Below, piece by piece: positions 1 through 8,385 of a stretch of DNA of 43,703 nt. Every line of letters starts with the position of its first letter. Position 1 is the stretch's first letter. The notes beneath the pieces are model-generated. The model ran no database searches and was not told the origin of the DNA. It was given only the letters and a program-made list of their open reading frames with translations. Source of the DNA: an uncultured Collinsella sp. (GTDB lineage: Bacteria; Actinomycetota; Coriobacteriia; Coriobacteriales; Coriobacteriaceae); NCBI GenBank assembly GCA_900544235.1, contig UQUL01000017.1, positions 1 to 43,703 of the forward strand. The letters are read 5' to 3'. The position numbers and the translations under genes are program-made.

Positions 1-3
1 CAT
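1..3 (-). CDS. start codon of a gene running off the left edge
   Basis: The first three bases are CAT, an ATG on the minus strand. Five bases upstream of it is a strong ribosome binding site (GGAGG on the minus strand, bases 9-13). The gene would be the next one downstream of the glycosyltransferase and lies entirely outside the window. A 7-bp GC hairpin (19-35) sits between the two genes. Only the start codon is visible, so nothing can be said of its product. Confidence 0.4.
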
Positions 4-66
4 GCGAACCTCCAGTCCGGACCGCCCCGCGGTCCAACTTTCTGTCCGCACCCCCAGATGAGCCGT

Positions 67-1107
67 TTAGGCGGTTTTTGCGCCCGTCCGGTTAAGAAAA
101 GCTGCCAGATGCGTACACATCACGCAGCGCGCGGGCTTGGCGCTGGCGATCGGCCCAAACAACAGACCGAGCCCCCGATGGTTATCCTTGAGCGCGGCGA
201 CCATCTGACGGGTTCGAGGCGCCTCGAGCATATCACGCATACGGGCGGAACGCTCGATTGACGACACCCCATGCGGGCTCAGACACAAATTCTCGATGCA
301 GGCGACCAGTCCGGCAAAGTAGAACTTTTGGGTTGCCAGCTTGAGCCGACCACCGCTATCTGCTTCCGAGAGTGAGTCCGTAAGCTCGTCGAGCGCCCGG
401 GTGTCATCGGATACCTTGGCATACATGGTGGGATCAAAGGCATCTGTAAGCTTAGGTGCCGCCGCGTGGAAACAAGCGTCGCCGCATCCGGAGACGCGCT
501 GCGCCCGCGAGAGCGAGCACGCCATAAACCCAACTGTGCGAAACGCCTTGTCGTACAAAAGGCATGCCTCAAACAGCGGACGGCTATACATCACGCCAGA
601 GGTCTGAACGACTAGGCCGCCTAAAATCAACTGGGACAGCCCGGTCACCATCGAAGATTTGCTATCAATGGAAATATGAGCAGCATCCAAGACGCGCGAA
701 TGGCGCTCTCGATGTGCATCATAGCGGTCGAGCGACACCGTGGGGAGCACTATGTCTGCCGCAGTATCGCACGCGATATCGACCATCTTGGAAAGAGACT
801 GCGGAGCAAACCACTCATCGGCGTTCATGGCGATGATTTGAGAGCCGCGCGAGGCAGCAAAACCGGCACGAAGACAAGCGCCGCGCTTCGCGTCCTCGAC
901 GTCAATCAAATCAATATGGATGTCCCTGTCGGCGGCAACTTGAAGCGAATGGCGCACACCAGGCGCAGCATCGCGGCAGACAACGACAATCTGCAAATCG
1001 TAGAGGTCTTGGTTCTGGATACTCTCGAGCGCACGCATCGCATAGCTGGGCGAACCTTCTACCACAAGGATCACCGAAAGTCGCGGATGCGAGCCACGTC
1101 GAACCAA
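67..1107 (-). CDS. glycosyltransferase family 2 protein
   Basis: This 346-residue protein has the look of a GT-A fold family 2 glycosyltransferase. An N-terminal beta strand (LSVILVVEG, about residues 10-18) is followed by SYAMRALESIQNQ and by IVVVCRDAAPG. A later MNADEW occupies the place of the DXD-type metal and nucleotide-sugar motif. No membrane segment is seen, so it is probably cytoplasmic or peripheral. Donor and acceptor cannot be told from sequence. The start is a TTG with GAGAGGA eight bases upstream. A 13-codon open frame (ATG near 1150) ends one base before this TTG and may couple translation. It lies downstream of truA in the same direction and is not part of the ribosomal operon in function. 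Confidence 0.7.
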   Translation of the reverse strand: MVRRGSHPRLSVILVVEGSPSYAMRALESIQNQDLYDLQIVVVCRDAAPGVRHSLQVAADRDIHIDLIDVEDAKRGACLRAGFAASRGSQIIAMNADEWFAPQSLSKMVDIACDTAADIVLPTVSLDRYDAHRERHSRVLDAAHISIDSKSSMVTGLSQLILGGLVVQTSGVMYSRPLFEACLLYDKAFRTVGFMACSLSRAQRVSGCGDACFHAAAPKLTDAFDPTMYAKVSDDTRALDELTDSLSEADSGGRLKLATQKFYFAGLVACIENLCLSPHGVSSIERSARMRDMLEAPRTRQMVAALKDNHRGLGLLFGPIASAKPARCVMCTHLAAFLNRTGAKTA

Positions 1108-1241
1108 GTTATCCGTCCTCTCGACAGCAATAAATCAAACCGTGGTTCATGGTACACCCCGGCAATAAAAGCAATGAGACACCAGTTGTATTGCACGTCA
1201 AGAACAGATGTTGCACACGCGCAGCCCACAGATGACAGGTG

Positions 1242-1260
1242 TCGACGCACGACGCGTCGA
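1242..1260. terminator. hairpin downstream of truA
   Basis: A perfect 7-bp inverted repeat, TCGACGC / GCGTCGA with a 5-base loop, lies just past the truA stop codon. There is no T-run, so it may be a weak or factor-assisted terminator or only an RNA-stabilising hairpin. Confidence 0.35.
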
Positions 1261-1268
1261 GCCCTCCC

Positions 1269-2093
1269 CTAGTCGAGCACGACAAGCTCGGCGGGATCGT
1301 AATCCACCCCCATAAACGTAAGGCCGCAGGCAGGAGCCGTGGGGCCCGCAGCGGTACGGTCGCAAGCATCGATGACCTCGCGCATCCACTCGGGTTCACG
1401 GCGATGCATGCCAATCTCGACAAGCGTGCCCACGATCGTGCGGACCATCGAATGCAGAAACGCATTGCCCTCGATGGTAAACGTCAGGATGTCCTCGCCA
1501 AACGCAACCTCATGGCCAAACTCGGCACGCATCACGCAGCGATGCGTGGGCTTGCCAACGGCCGAGGCAACCTTGCAAAAGGTCTTAAAGTCCTGCTCAC
1601 CCAAAAGCGCGGGACAGGCCGCAGACATGGCCTCGACGTCCAAGGGATAGCGATGCCACCACACGGCACCCCGTGAGAGCACGGGACGCGCGTCGCGATC
1701 GGCAATACGGTACGTATATGTACGTGAACGCGCATCAAAGCGTGCAGAAAAGCCTTTACGGGCCTTGTAGACCTCGTTTATGGCGATATCTTTGGGTAGC
1801 AGGGCATCCATAGCCCGCAGCCACCTACGGCGCGTACAAGCGAGCTCAGCGTCCGTTACGGGCACGCTGATGTACTGAGCCACGGCATGTACGCCGGCAT
1901 CGGTACGCCCCGCGCACGTCAGGACAATCGGACGGCGCAGGAGCGTCTCGATAGCGCGGCGCAGCTCGCCCGCAACCGTCGTCTGACCGGGCTGCTCGGC
2001 AAAGCCGCTGTAGGACGAGCCATCGTAGGCCACGCGGAAAACGAGCGTGGCATCGAGCTCGGGAATCGAATTGAAATCAGACGGCGCGGTCAT
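1269..2093 (-). CDS. truA: tRNA pseudouridine synthase A
   Basis: TruA isomerises uridines 38-40 of the tRNA anticodon stem-loop to pseudouridine. The signature GRTDAGVHA is present with the catalytic Asp at residue 65, and the N-terminal FRVAYDGSSYSGF is typical of the family. The length is 274 residues, normal for bacteria. I chose the ATG at 2093 because GGGAG lies seven bases upstream; an in-frame TTG five codons earlier would cover that site. It follows rplQ as in many bacteria, but a strong terminator lies between them (2128-2159), so expression would need readthrough or a local promoter. Confidence 0.95.
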   Translation of the reverse strand: MTAPSDFNSIPELDATLVFRVAYDGSSYSGFAEQPGQTTVAGELRRAIETLLRRPIVLTCAGRTDAGVHAVAQYISVPVTDAELACTRRRWLRAMDALLPKDIAINEVYKARKGFSARFDARSRTYTYRIADRDARPVLSRGAVWWHRYPLDVEAMSAACPALLGEQDFKTFCKVASAVGKPTHRCVMRAEFGHEVAFGEDILTFTIEGNAFLHSMVRTIVGTLVEIGMHRREPEWMREVIDACDRTAAGPTAPACGLTFMGVDYDPAELVVLD

Positions 2094-2127
2094 GGACGCT
2101 CCCAACAAACAGGCAATGGCATTTCGA

Positions 2128-2159
2128 CAAAAAAAGAGGGGTACGCGAACGTACCCCTC
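2128..2159 (-). terminator. intrinsic terminator after rplQ
   Basis: On the minus strand a perfect 9-bp stem (GAGGGGTAC / GTACCCCTC, 6-base loop, 2136-2159) is followed directly by a run of seven T residues (2129-2135 read on the minus strand). This is a textbook rho-independent terminator and closes the spc-alpha ribosomal transcript. Confidence 0.9.
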
Positions 2160-2185
2160 GAATATAGCCTATGCAGACGGATTGT

Positions 2186-2653
2186 CTACTCAGCGGTCTC
2201 CTCAGCAGGAGCCTCCTCGGCAGCCTCGACCTTCTTGGGAGCAGCGGCCTTCTTGGGGGCCGGAGCAGCCTTCTTGGCCTTAGGCGTGCAAGGCTCGGTG
2301 ACGAGCTCCATGATAACGATGGGAGCGTTGTCGCCCTTGCGGTTACCGAGCTTCATGATGCGGGTGTAACCGCCGTTGCGGTCCTGCCACATGCCCTGAG
2401 CAGCCTTGTCGAAGATCTCGGCAACGAGCTGCTTATCGCCGAGCTTGGCGATAGCCAGACGACGAGAGTGCAGGTCGCCCTTCTTGGCCCAGGTGATGAT
2501 CGGATCGACGACCGAACGCAGCGCCTTAGCGCGGGTCTCGGTGGTCTTGATGCGGTCGTTCTCGAAGAGGGCCTTAGCAAGGCTCTTCTTCATGGCCTTG
2601 GTGTGGCTCGCATCGGTGCCGAGCTTCAGGCCCTTCTTAACGTTATGACGCAT
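2186..2653 (-). CDS. rplQ: 50S ribosomal protein L17
   Basis: L17 lies near the exit tunnel of the large ribosomal subunit. The conserved core RHNVKKGLKLGTDASHTKAM and later NRKGDNAPIVIMEL match the family. At 155 residues it is longer than the E. coli protein because of an Ala/Lys/Pro/Glu-rich tail from about residue 122 (PKAKKAAPAPKKAAAP, then acidic), a low-complexity extension often seen in actinobacterial L17. ATG with GAGGAG upstream. It is the last gene before the operon terminator. Confidence 0.97.
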   Translation of the reverse strand: MRHNVKKGLKLGTDASHTKAMKKSLAKALFENDRIKTTETRAKALRSVVDPIITWAKKGDLHSRRLAIAKLGDKQLVAEIFDKAAQGMWQDRNGGYTRIMKLGNRKGDNAPIVIMELVTEPCTPKAKKAAPAPKKAAAPKKVEAAEEAPAEETAE

Positions 2654-2683
2654 GGTCTAGTTTCTCCTCAAATATGCGAAGCA

Positions 2684-3625
2684 TTAAGCCTTCAGGCTCA
2701 GGCCCATGGACTCAAGCTTGTCCTTCACTTCCTCGATCGACTTAACACCGAAGTTACGGATGTTGAGCAGATCGTTCTCCGAGAACTCAACGAGCTGACG
2801 GACCGAGTGAATGCTGGCGCGCTTAAGGCAGTTGTAGGAACGGACGGAAAGGTCCAGATCCTCGATCTGCTTGTCCAGCTCGGCGTTGTCGTTGGTGACC
2901 TCGGGAGCGAAGATCGAAGCCTCCTCCTCGACCTCGGGGGTCTCGGCAAGGTTCATAAAGGCGGCCATATGCTGGTTGATGATATTGGCAGCCTGGACCA
3001 CGGCGTCGCGCGGGGCGATGGAGCCGTTGGTCTCGATCTCGAGGACAAGGCGGTCGTAGTCGGTGTGCTGACCGACACGGCAAGCCTCAACGAGCTTGGC
3101 GCAACGGGAAACCGGCGAGTACAGCGAGTCGACGTGGATCACACCGATGGGATCGTTGTCGCGCTTGTTGGCCTCGCCAGAAACATAGCCGCGGCCATAG
3201 CCGATGCGCATGCTCATGGTGAGATGGCCACCCTCGGTGAGCGTAGCGATGTGCTGCTCGGGGTTGACCAGCTCAAACTCGGACGGAATAAAGAAGTCCG
3301 CACCGGTGACCTCGCAGGGGCCGTCAACCGAAATGGTGGCGGTCGCCTCGTCGGTCGTGCCGAGAGCCCTGAAGACAAGACCCTTGACATTCAGGACGAT
3401 GTCGGTGACATCCTCGACCATGTTAGGGATGGTCATGAACTCGTGCTGCGCACCATCGATCTGAATAGCCTCGACGGCGGCACCCTCGAGCGAGGACAGA
3501 AGAACGCGACGAAGGGAGTTACCCAGAGTATCGCCGTAGCCACGCTCGAGCGGCTCGACGGAGACACGAGCAGACGTCTCGTTGATCTCTTCGACCTGAA
3601 CCTGAGGCCTAATGAATTCTGACAT
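2684..3625 (-). CDS. rpoA: DNA-directed RNA polymerase subunit alpha
   Basis: The alpha subunit dimerises to seed RNA polymerase assembly and its C-terminal domain binds UP elements and activators. The N-terminal domain shows GYGDTLGNSLRRVLLSSLEGAAVEAIQIDG and the C-terminal domain ASIHSVRQLVEFSENDLLNIRNFG followed by the helix IEEVKDKL. The length of 313 residues is normal. ATG with TGGAGG upstream. It sits between rpsD and rplQ as in the standard alpha operon. Confidence 0.98.
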   Translation of the reverse strand: MSEFIRPQVQVEEINETSARVSVEPLERGYGDTLGNSLRRVLLSSLEGAAVEAIQIDGAQHEFMTIPNMVEDVTDIVLNVKGLVFRALGTTDEATATISVDGPCEVTGADFFIPSEFELVNPEQHIATLTEGGHLTMSMRIGYGRGYVSGEANKRDNDPIGVIHVDSLYSPVSRCAKLVEACRVGQHTDYDRLVLEIETNGSIAPRDAVVQAANIINQHMAAFMNLAETPEVEEEASIFAPEVTNDNAELDKQIEDLDLSVRSYNCLKRASIHSVRQLVEFSENDLLNIRNFGVKSIEEVKDKLESMGLSLKA

Positions 3626-3657
3626 GTATTACCTCCAGCCTCAGCAGCCCGGATGGA

Positions 3658-4254
3658 CTACTTAGAGTAGAGCTCGACGATGAGCTGCTCGTTGATATCA
3701 CCGCTGATCTGCTCACGCGTCGGCAGAGCGAGCACGTTACCAGACAGCTTCTCGATATCGACCTCGAGCCAGCCAGGGACCTCAAAGCGCTCGGAGGAAA
3801 TCAGGGCCTCCTTGATGGGGAGGAGGTCACGGAACTTCTCGCCGACAGCGACGACGTCGCCGGCCTTGACGCGGTAGGACGGGATGTCCACGCGCTTGCC
3901 GTTCACGGTGAAGTGACCGTGACGGACGGACTGACGAGCCTCTTTGCGGGTGCGGGCGAAGCCAAGACGGAAGACGACGTTGTCGAGGCGAGACTCAAGG
4001 ATGATCATGAGGTTCTCACCGGTGACGCCGTTCATCTTGCGGGCCTTGTTGAAGTAGCCGTGGAACTGCTTCTCCAGAACGCCATAGATGAACTTGACCT
4101 TCTGCTTCTCGCGCAGCTGCATGCCGTACTCAGATTCCTTGCGACGGCGCTTGGGCTGACGGATAGATTCCTTCTTGCTGCTGTAACCGAGCTCAGCGGG
4201 ATCGATCCCGAGCTGACGGCAGCGCTTAAGAACAGGAGTCCTGTCGATTGCCAT
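3658..4254 (-). CDS. rpsD: 30S ribosomal protein S4
   Basis: S4 is a primary 16S rRNA binding protein of the small subunit. The S4 RNA-binding domain is seen in the second half (LDNVVFRLGFARTRKEARQ, then VRHGHFTVNGKRVDIPSYRV). At 198 residues it is close to the usual length. The N-terminus has no zinc cysteine pattern, so it is of the zinc-independent type. ATG with AAAGGA upstream; 19 bases separate it from rpsK. Confidence 0.97.
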   Translation of the reverse strand: MAIDRTPVLKRCRQLGIDPAELGYSSKKESIRQPKRRRKESEYGMQLREKQKVKFIYGVLEKQFHGYFNKARKMNGVTGENLMIILESRLDNVVFRLGFARTRKEARQSVRHGHFTVNGKRVDIPSYRVKAGDVVAVGEKFRDLLPIKEALISSERFEVPGWLEVDIEKLSGNVLALPTREQISGDINEQLIVELYSK

Positions 4255-4273
4255 ATTGATACGATCCTTTCAG

Positions 4274-4678
4274 TTACACGCGGCGACGCTTCTTGGGGCG
4301 GCAGCCGTTGTGCGGAATGGGGGTCTTGTCCTGGATGCTCGAGACCTCGAGGCCAGCAGCCTGGAGGGAGCGGATGGCGGTCTCACGACCGGAGCCGGGG
4401 CCCTTGACGAAGACGGAAACCTTCTTCATACCGTGCTCCATGGCCTGCTTGGCAGCAGCCTCGGCAGCCATCTGGGCAGCGAACGGCGTGGACTTACGGG
4501 AGCCCTTGAAGCCCACCTGGCCAGCCGACTTCCAGGAAATGACGTTGCCCTGGGGATCGGTGATCGAAACGATCGTGTTGTTGAACGTAGAACGAATGTG
4601 AGCCTGGCCCACGGAAATGTTCTTACGGTCCGCGCGCTTCAGACGGGCAGCGCGAACGTTCTTCTTAGCAGTAGCCAT
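4274..4678 (-). CDS. rpsK: 30S ribosomal protein S11
   Basis: S11 forms part of the 30S platform near the mRNA exit. The conserved run from AHIRSTFNNTIVSITDPQGN to the C-terminal HNGCRPKKRRRV identifies it. Length 134 residues, typical. ATG with AAGGAG nine to ten bases upstream. It stands between rpsM and rpsD as usual. Confidence 0.98.
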   Translation of the reverse strand: MATAKKNVRAARLKRADRKNISVGQAHIRSTFNNTIVSITDPQGNVISWKSAGQVGFKGSRKSTPFAAQMAAEAAAKQAMEHGMKKVSVFVKGPGSGRETAIRSLQAAGLEVSSIQDKTPIPHNGCRPKKRRRV

Positions 4679-4692
4679 CTATCTAGCGCTCC

Positions 4693-5067
4693 TTATTTCT
4701 TCTTCTTAGCACCGATCTGACGCTTCGGGCCCTTGCGGGTACGAGCGTTAGTGTGGGTGCGCTGGCCGCGGACCGGGAGGCCCTTGCGGTGACGAAGGCC
4801 GCGGTTGCAGCCGATGTCCATAAGGCGCTTGACGTTCTGGTTGCGCTCACGGCGGAGGTCGCCCTCAACCATGATCTGGTTCTTATCGATATAATCGCGG
4901 ATGGCGTTAACCTCATCCTCGGTGAGGTCCTTAACGCGCGTATCCACGTTAACGTTGCACTCGACGCAAATCTTCGTCGCAGTGGTGCGGCCGATGCCGT
5001 AAATGTAGGTCAGACCGATCTCAACGCGCTTCTCACGCGGGAGGTCGACACCATTAATACGGGCCAA
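4693..5067 (-). CDS. rpsM: 30S ribosomal protein S13
   Basis: S13 contacts the large subunit and the P-site tRNA in the 30S head. The N-terminus ARINGVDLPREKRVEIGLTYIYGIG and the basic C-terminus (HRKGLPVRGQRTHTNARTRKG) are diagnostic. Length 124 residues. The start codon is TTG (5065-5067) with GAGGAG six bases upstream; no ATG alternative fits the family N-terminus. Confidence 0.97.
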   Translation of the reverse strand: MARINGVDLPREKRVEIGLTYIYGIGRTTATKICVECNVNVDTRVKDLTEDEVNAIRDYIDKNQIMVEGDLRRERNQNVKRLMDIGCNRGLRHRKGLPVRGQRTHTNARTRKGPKRQIGAKKKK

Positions 5068-5081
5068 CGTAGTCTCCTCTC

Positions 5082-5195
5082 TTAACCCTGACGCTGCTTA
5101 TGACGGGGGTTCTCGCAAATGACGAGGACCTTGCCATGGCGCCTAATGATTTTGCACTTATCGCACATCTTCTTGACCGAAGGACGTACCTTCAT
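5082..5195 (-). CDS. rpmJ: 50S ribosomal protein L36
   Basis: This is a 37-residue gene on the minus strand beginning MKVRPSVKKMCDKCKIIRRH and ending PRHKQRQG. It carries the zinc ribbon residues C11, C14, C27 and H32, so it is the zinc-binding (C+) form. It sits 14 bases before rpsM and after infA, the normal place. ATG start; the upstream AAGGAAGAACG provides the ribosome binding site. Confidence 0.96.
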   Translation of the reverse strand: MKVRPSVKKMCDKCKIIRRHGKVLVICENPRHKQRQG

Positions 5196-5345
5196 CGTTC
5201 TTCCTTTCGGTAGCGCTCAAACTACTTCCCTACTATCTACTCGCCCAGCCGCAGGCGTTTAAAACTATGGCTGGTCTTCACACACAATCCGACCGTAGGT
5301 TGAGCTAAGCCTGCAGTCGGAAATGGAGTGCGTGTATGCGTGCCG

Positions 5346-5564
5346 CTATTTGTAGCGATAGGTGATGCGGCCGCGGGTCAGGTCGTACGGGGAAAGCTCC
5401 ACGACAACCCTGTCACCGGGGAGAATACGGATGTAATTCATTCGGATCTTGCCAGAAATGTTGCACAGAACCGAATGACCGTTCTCGAGCTCGACCTTAA
5501 ACATGGCGTTGGGCAACGGTTCCTTTACCGTACCCTCGAGCTCAATTGCGTCTTCCTTCTTCAC
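5346..5564 (-). CDS. infA: translation initiation factor IF-1
   Basis: IF-1 binds the A-site of the 30S subunit during initiation. It is a single OB-fold protein: KKEDAIELEGTVKEPLPNAM then FKVELENGHSVLCNISGKIR, ending RGRITYRYK. I chose the GTG at 5564, which gives 72 residues, the standard length; an in-frame TTG two codons upstream (5570) is possible and is nearer to the AGAAAG sequence. A candidate promoter lies upstream (5604-5632), so infA and the alpha genes may also be transcribed separately from adk-map. Confidence 0.95.
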   Translation of the reverse strand: MKKEDAIELEGTVKEPLPNAMFKVELENGHSVLCNISGKIRMNYIRILPGDRVVVELSPYDLTRGRITYRYK

Positions 5565-5603
5565 AAGCAATCATCTTTCTCTAGAAAACGACAGCGATTG
5601 AGT

Positions 5604-5632
5604 ATTCTACAACACGTATGCACGCATCGTAA
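5604..5632 (-). promoter_or_regulatory. candidate sigma-70 promoter of infA
   Basis: On the minus strand, TAGAAT (5604-5609) follows a TTACGA element (5627-5632) with a 17-base spacer. The -10 match is good (5 of 6) and the -35 is weak (3 of 6). It lies in the 104-bp gap between map and infA, with TSS expected about 35 bases before the start codon. Confidence 0.35.
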
Positions 5633-5668
5633 TAACTTCGTAATGGCTCCACAACTAAGTGGAACTTG

Positions 5669-6457
5669 TTACATTTCTCCGCCTTGGAGCGAACACCAAG
5701 CACCTTGGGCATCCGTGGTGAGAATCACCGGACCGTCATTGGTAATGGCGACGGTGTTCTCGTAGTGCGCGGCGGGCAGGTGGTCGTTGGTCGTAACAAT
5801 CCAACCGTCGGAGCCCGTGCTCACATGGTTGGAACCCATCGTAACCATCGGCTCGATGGCAATGACCATGCCGGCCTGGAGGCGAACGCCCCTCCCCTTC
5901 TTTCCATAGTTAGGAACATTGGGGTCCTCGTGCATCACGCGGCCAATGCCATGGCCCACATAATCACGAAGCACGCCGTAACCGTGAGACTCGGCGAGGG
6001 ACTGAACGGCATAACCGACGTCCCCGATATGGTTACCGGGAACAGCCTGCTCAATGGCAGCCTTAAGGCAATCACGCGTGACCTCGCACAAAGCCTTGGC
6101 TTCGGGCGTGGGGGTACCGACGAAAAACGTCCAAGCGTTATCGCCGACCCAACCGTCGACAACGGCTCCCGTATCGATGGAGATGATATCGCCATCGCGC
6201 AGGATCATGTCGGGGTTGGGAATACCGTGAACCACGGCATCGTTGATCGATGCGCAAATGGTTCCCGGGAACCCGCCGTAACCCTTAAAGGCCGGGGTGC
6301 CGCCATGCATGCGGATAATCTGCTCCGCGAGCTGATCGAGCTCAAAAGTCGAAACGCCGGGGCGCACCATGGCTCCAACGTGGCGGAGCGCCATCTTAGA
6401 TAGCGCTCCTGCCTTCTTCATCTGCTCGATTTGCGTTGCAGACTTAATCTTGATCAT
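5669..6457 (-). CDS. map: type I methionine aminopeptidase
   Basis: This enzyme removes the initiator methionine from nascent proteins in the cytoplasm. All five metal ligands of the pita-bread fold can be placed: D95 (SIDTG), D106 (VGDNAW), H169 (VGHGIG), E202 (AIEPM) and a C-terminal Glu near residue 233 where the family pattern predicts it (not located exactly); H77 (VVHG) and H176 are the substrate-site histidines. Length 262 residues, type Ia without an N-terminal zinc domain. Its ATG overlaps the adk stop codon by four bases (ATGA), so the two are translationally coupled. It has the usual position between adk and infA. Confidence 0.96.
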   Translation of the reverse strand: MIKIKSATQIEQMKKAGALSKMALRHVGAMVRPGVSTFELDQLAEQIIRMHGGTPAFKGYGGFPGTICASINDAVVHGIPNPDMILRDGDIISIDTGAVVDGWVGDNAWTFFVGTPTPEAKALCEVTRDCLKAAIEQAVPGNHIGDVGYAVQSLAESHGYGVLRDYVGHGIGRVMHEDPNVPNYGKKGRGVRLQAGMVIAIEPMVTMGSNHVSTGSDGWIVTTNDHLPAAHYENTVAITNDGPVILTTDAQGAWCSLQGGEM

Positions 6458-7080
6458 AGACCGAGAGCCTCTTTGACATCCCCGTACACGGTCTCGCGAG
6501 CCTGGTCACCGTTGACCGACTTGAGCAGACCCTGGCCACGATAGTAGTCGACGAGCGGGCTCGTGGACTTCTCGTAGACGTCGAGACGGTTCTTGATGGT
6601 CTCGGGCTTGTCGTCGTCGCGCTGATACATCTCGCCGCCACACTTGGGGCAGGTAGCATCGGCAGCGGTGCCGGTGTAACCGCATGCGCGACAGGTGCGA
6701 CGCGAAGACAGACGATCGATAATGACCTCGGGGGCCACATCGACCAGAAGGGCGCAGTCGATCTCGCGACCCATGGCGGAGAGCTCGGAATCGAGCGTCA
6801 CAGCCTGGGCGGTGTTGCGCGGGAAGCCGTCGAGGATGAAGCCCTGCTGGGCGTCATCGGCGGCAAGGCGCTCCTTGACAAGGTCGATCACGAGCTGGTC
6901 GGGAACGAGCTCGCCAGCGTCCATGTACTTCTTAGCCTGAATACCAAGCTCGGTGCCACCCTTGACGGCAGCACGCAGCAGGTCGCCCGTGGAAATGTGG
7001 GCGACGCCAAACTCGGCGACGAGCTCCTGTGCGACGGTGCCCTTACCGGCACCCGGAGCTCCGAGCAATACGAGGTTCAT
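6454..7080 (-). CDS. adk: adenylate kinase
   Basis: Adenylate kinase equilibrates ATP + AMP with 2 ADP. The P-loop GAPGAGKGT begins at residue 7, the AMP-site STGDLLRA and the GFPRNTAQA motif follow. The LID domain carries a C-X2-C ... C-X2-C zinc site (CRACG ... CPKCG), as in Gram-positive enzymes. I chose the ATG at 7080 (208 residues) because AGGAGG lies seven bases upstream; an upstream in-frame TTG would add two residues. It lies 18 bases downstream of secY. Confidence 0.96.
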   Translation of the reverse strand: MNLVLLGAPGAGKGTVAQELVAEFGVAHISTGDLLRAAVKGGTELGIQAKKYMDAGELVPDQLVIDLVKERLAADDAQQGFILDGFPRNTAQAVTLDSELSAMGREIDCALLVDVAPEVIIDRLSSRRTCRACGYTGTAADATCPKCGGEMYQRDDDKPETIKNRLDVYEKSTSPLVDYYRGQGLLKSVNGDQARETVYGDVKEALGL

Positions 7081-7098
7081 GAGCAATCCTCCTCTAGC

Positions 7099-8385
7099 CT
7101 ATTTAAAGAATCCATCGTAATCATACATCTTGATCTGGCCTTCGAGCTTATCGACCGTGTCGAGCACGACGCCGACCATGATGAGGATGGACGTGCCGCC
7201 AAATGCCTGGATCAGATGGTTACCCGTGAAGGAGAAGATGATCGAAGGCACGATGGCGATGAGCGCCAAAAAGACAGCGCTGGGAAGCGTGATCTTGTTG
7301 AGCGCGTTCTTGATGTAGGCCGCGGTAGCCCTACCCGGACGGACGCCCGGAATAAAGCCGCCCTGCTTCTTAAGGTTATCGGCCGTGTCATCGGGGTTGA
7401 ACACCATGGAGGTGTAGAAGTAAGCGAAGAACACGATGAGGACAACGTTAAGCACCCAGTTGAGCCAACCGGTCGAAAGCGCGGAGGCAACTGCCTGAAT
7501 CCAGCCGATGCCGGGGAAGAACACGGCAATCTGAGCCGGGAAGTACAGCAGCGCCGAAGCGAAGATGATCGGCACGACACCCGCGGTGTTGACCTTGATG
7601 GGCAGGTAGGTGGTCTGGCCACCCATCATGCGACGGCCCACGACGCGCTTAGCGTAGGAGACCGGGATGCGGCGCTGGCCGCGCTCAAGGAAAACAATCA
7701 GCGGGATAACCAGCAGGATGATGGCGCAGATGATCACCATGGTGATGATGCCACCGGCGTTGCCCTCGGTGCTGGAGAAGATAGCCTGCGGCAGACCGGC
7801 CATGATGTTCGCGAAGATGATCAGCGACATGCCATTGCCGATACCGCGCTGGGTGATGAGCTCACCAATCCACATGATCAGCATGGCGCCCGCAGTGAGC
7901 GTGCCGACGATCATGAGGTCGAAGATGATCTCGGGAGCGCCGGCGCCATTGAAGCTGATGCCGAAGCTCTTAAAGAGGAAGAGGTAACCCACGGAGTTGA
8001 GGATTGCCAGAGCCAGGGTGAGGTAACGCGAATACTGCGTAATCTTGGTCTGACCGACCTCGCCCTCGCGGGCAAGCTCATGCAGGGAAGGCACGACGGC
8101 CTGGAGCATCTGGAGGATGATCGAGCTGGTGATGTAAGGCATGATGCCCAGCGAAAACACCGACACATAGCTCAACGCGCCGCCAGAGAAAAGATTCAGG
8201 AGGGCCATAGCACCTGCGGCGACCGAATTGTTATCGGTCGAGAAAAGGCCCAGCATCCCCTGGAAGGGAATGCCGGGCACAGGAACGTGCGCACCAATGC
8301 GGTACACGACGAGCATAGCTATGGTAAAAAGAATCTTTTCGCGCAATTCTTTGATGCGGAAAGCATTCTTAAGACCATTTAGCAC
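7099..8385 (-). CDS. secY: protein translocase subunit SecY
   Basis: SecY is the channel-forming subunit of the SecYEG translocon in the cytoplasmic membrane. The 428-residue protein has about ten hydrophobic helices, begins LNGLKNAFRIKELREKILFT and contains AHVPVPGIP and the plug/TM2 segment typical of SecY. The start is a GTG inside a 7-base overlap (GTGCTAA) with the rplO stop codon, which implies translational coupling. Confidence 0.97.
   Translation of the reverse strand: MLNGLKNAFRIKELREKILFTIAMLVVYRIGAHVPVPGIPFQGMLGLFSTDNNSVAAGAMALLNLFSGGALSYVSVFSLGIMPYITSSIILQMLQAVVPSLHELAREGEVGQTKITQYSRYLTLALAILNSVGYLFLFKSFGISFNGAGAPEIIFDLMIVGTLTAGAMLIMWIGELITQRGIGNGMSLIIFANIMAGLPQAIFSSTEGNAGGIITMVIICAIILLVIPLIVFLERGQRRIPVSYAKRVVGRRMMGGQTTYLPIKVNTAGVVPIIFASALLYFPAQIAVFFPGIGWIQAVASALSTGWLNWVLNVVLIVFFAYFYTSMVFNPDDTADNLKKQGGFIPGVRPGRATAAYIKNALNKITLPSAVFLALIAIVPSIIFSFTGNHLIQAFGGTSILIMVGVVLDTVDKLEGQIKMYDYDGFFK

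Noticed and set aside
2171..3622. Long plus-strand open frame opposite rplQ and rpoA
   Set aside because: It is an antisense shadow of GC-rich coding genes; rpoA and rplQ are certain on the other strand, and the frame shows no family features.
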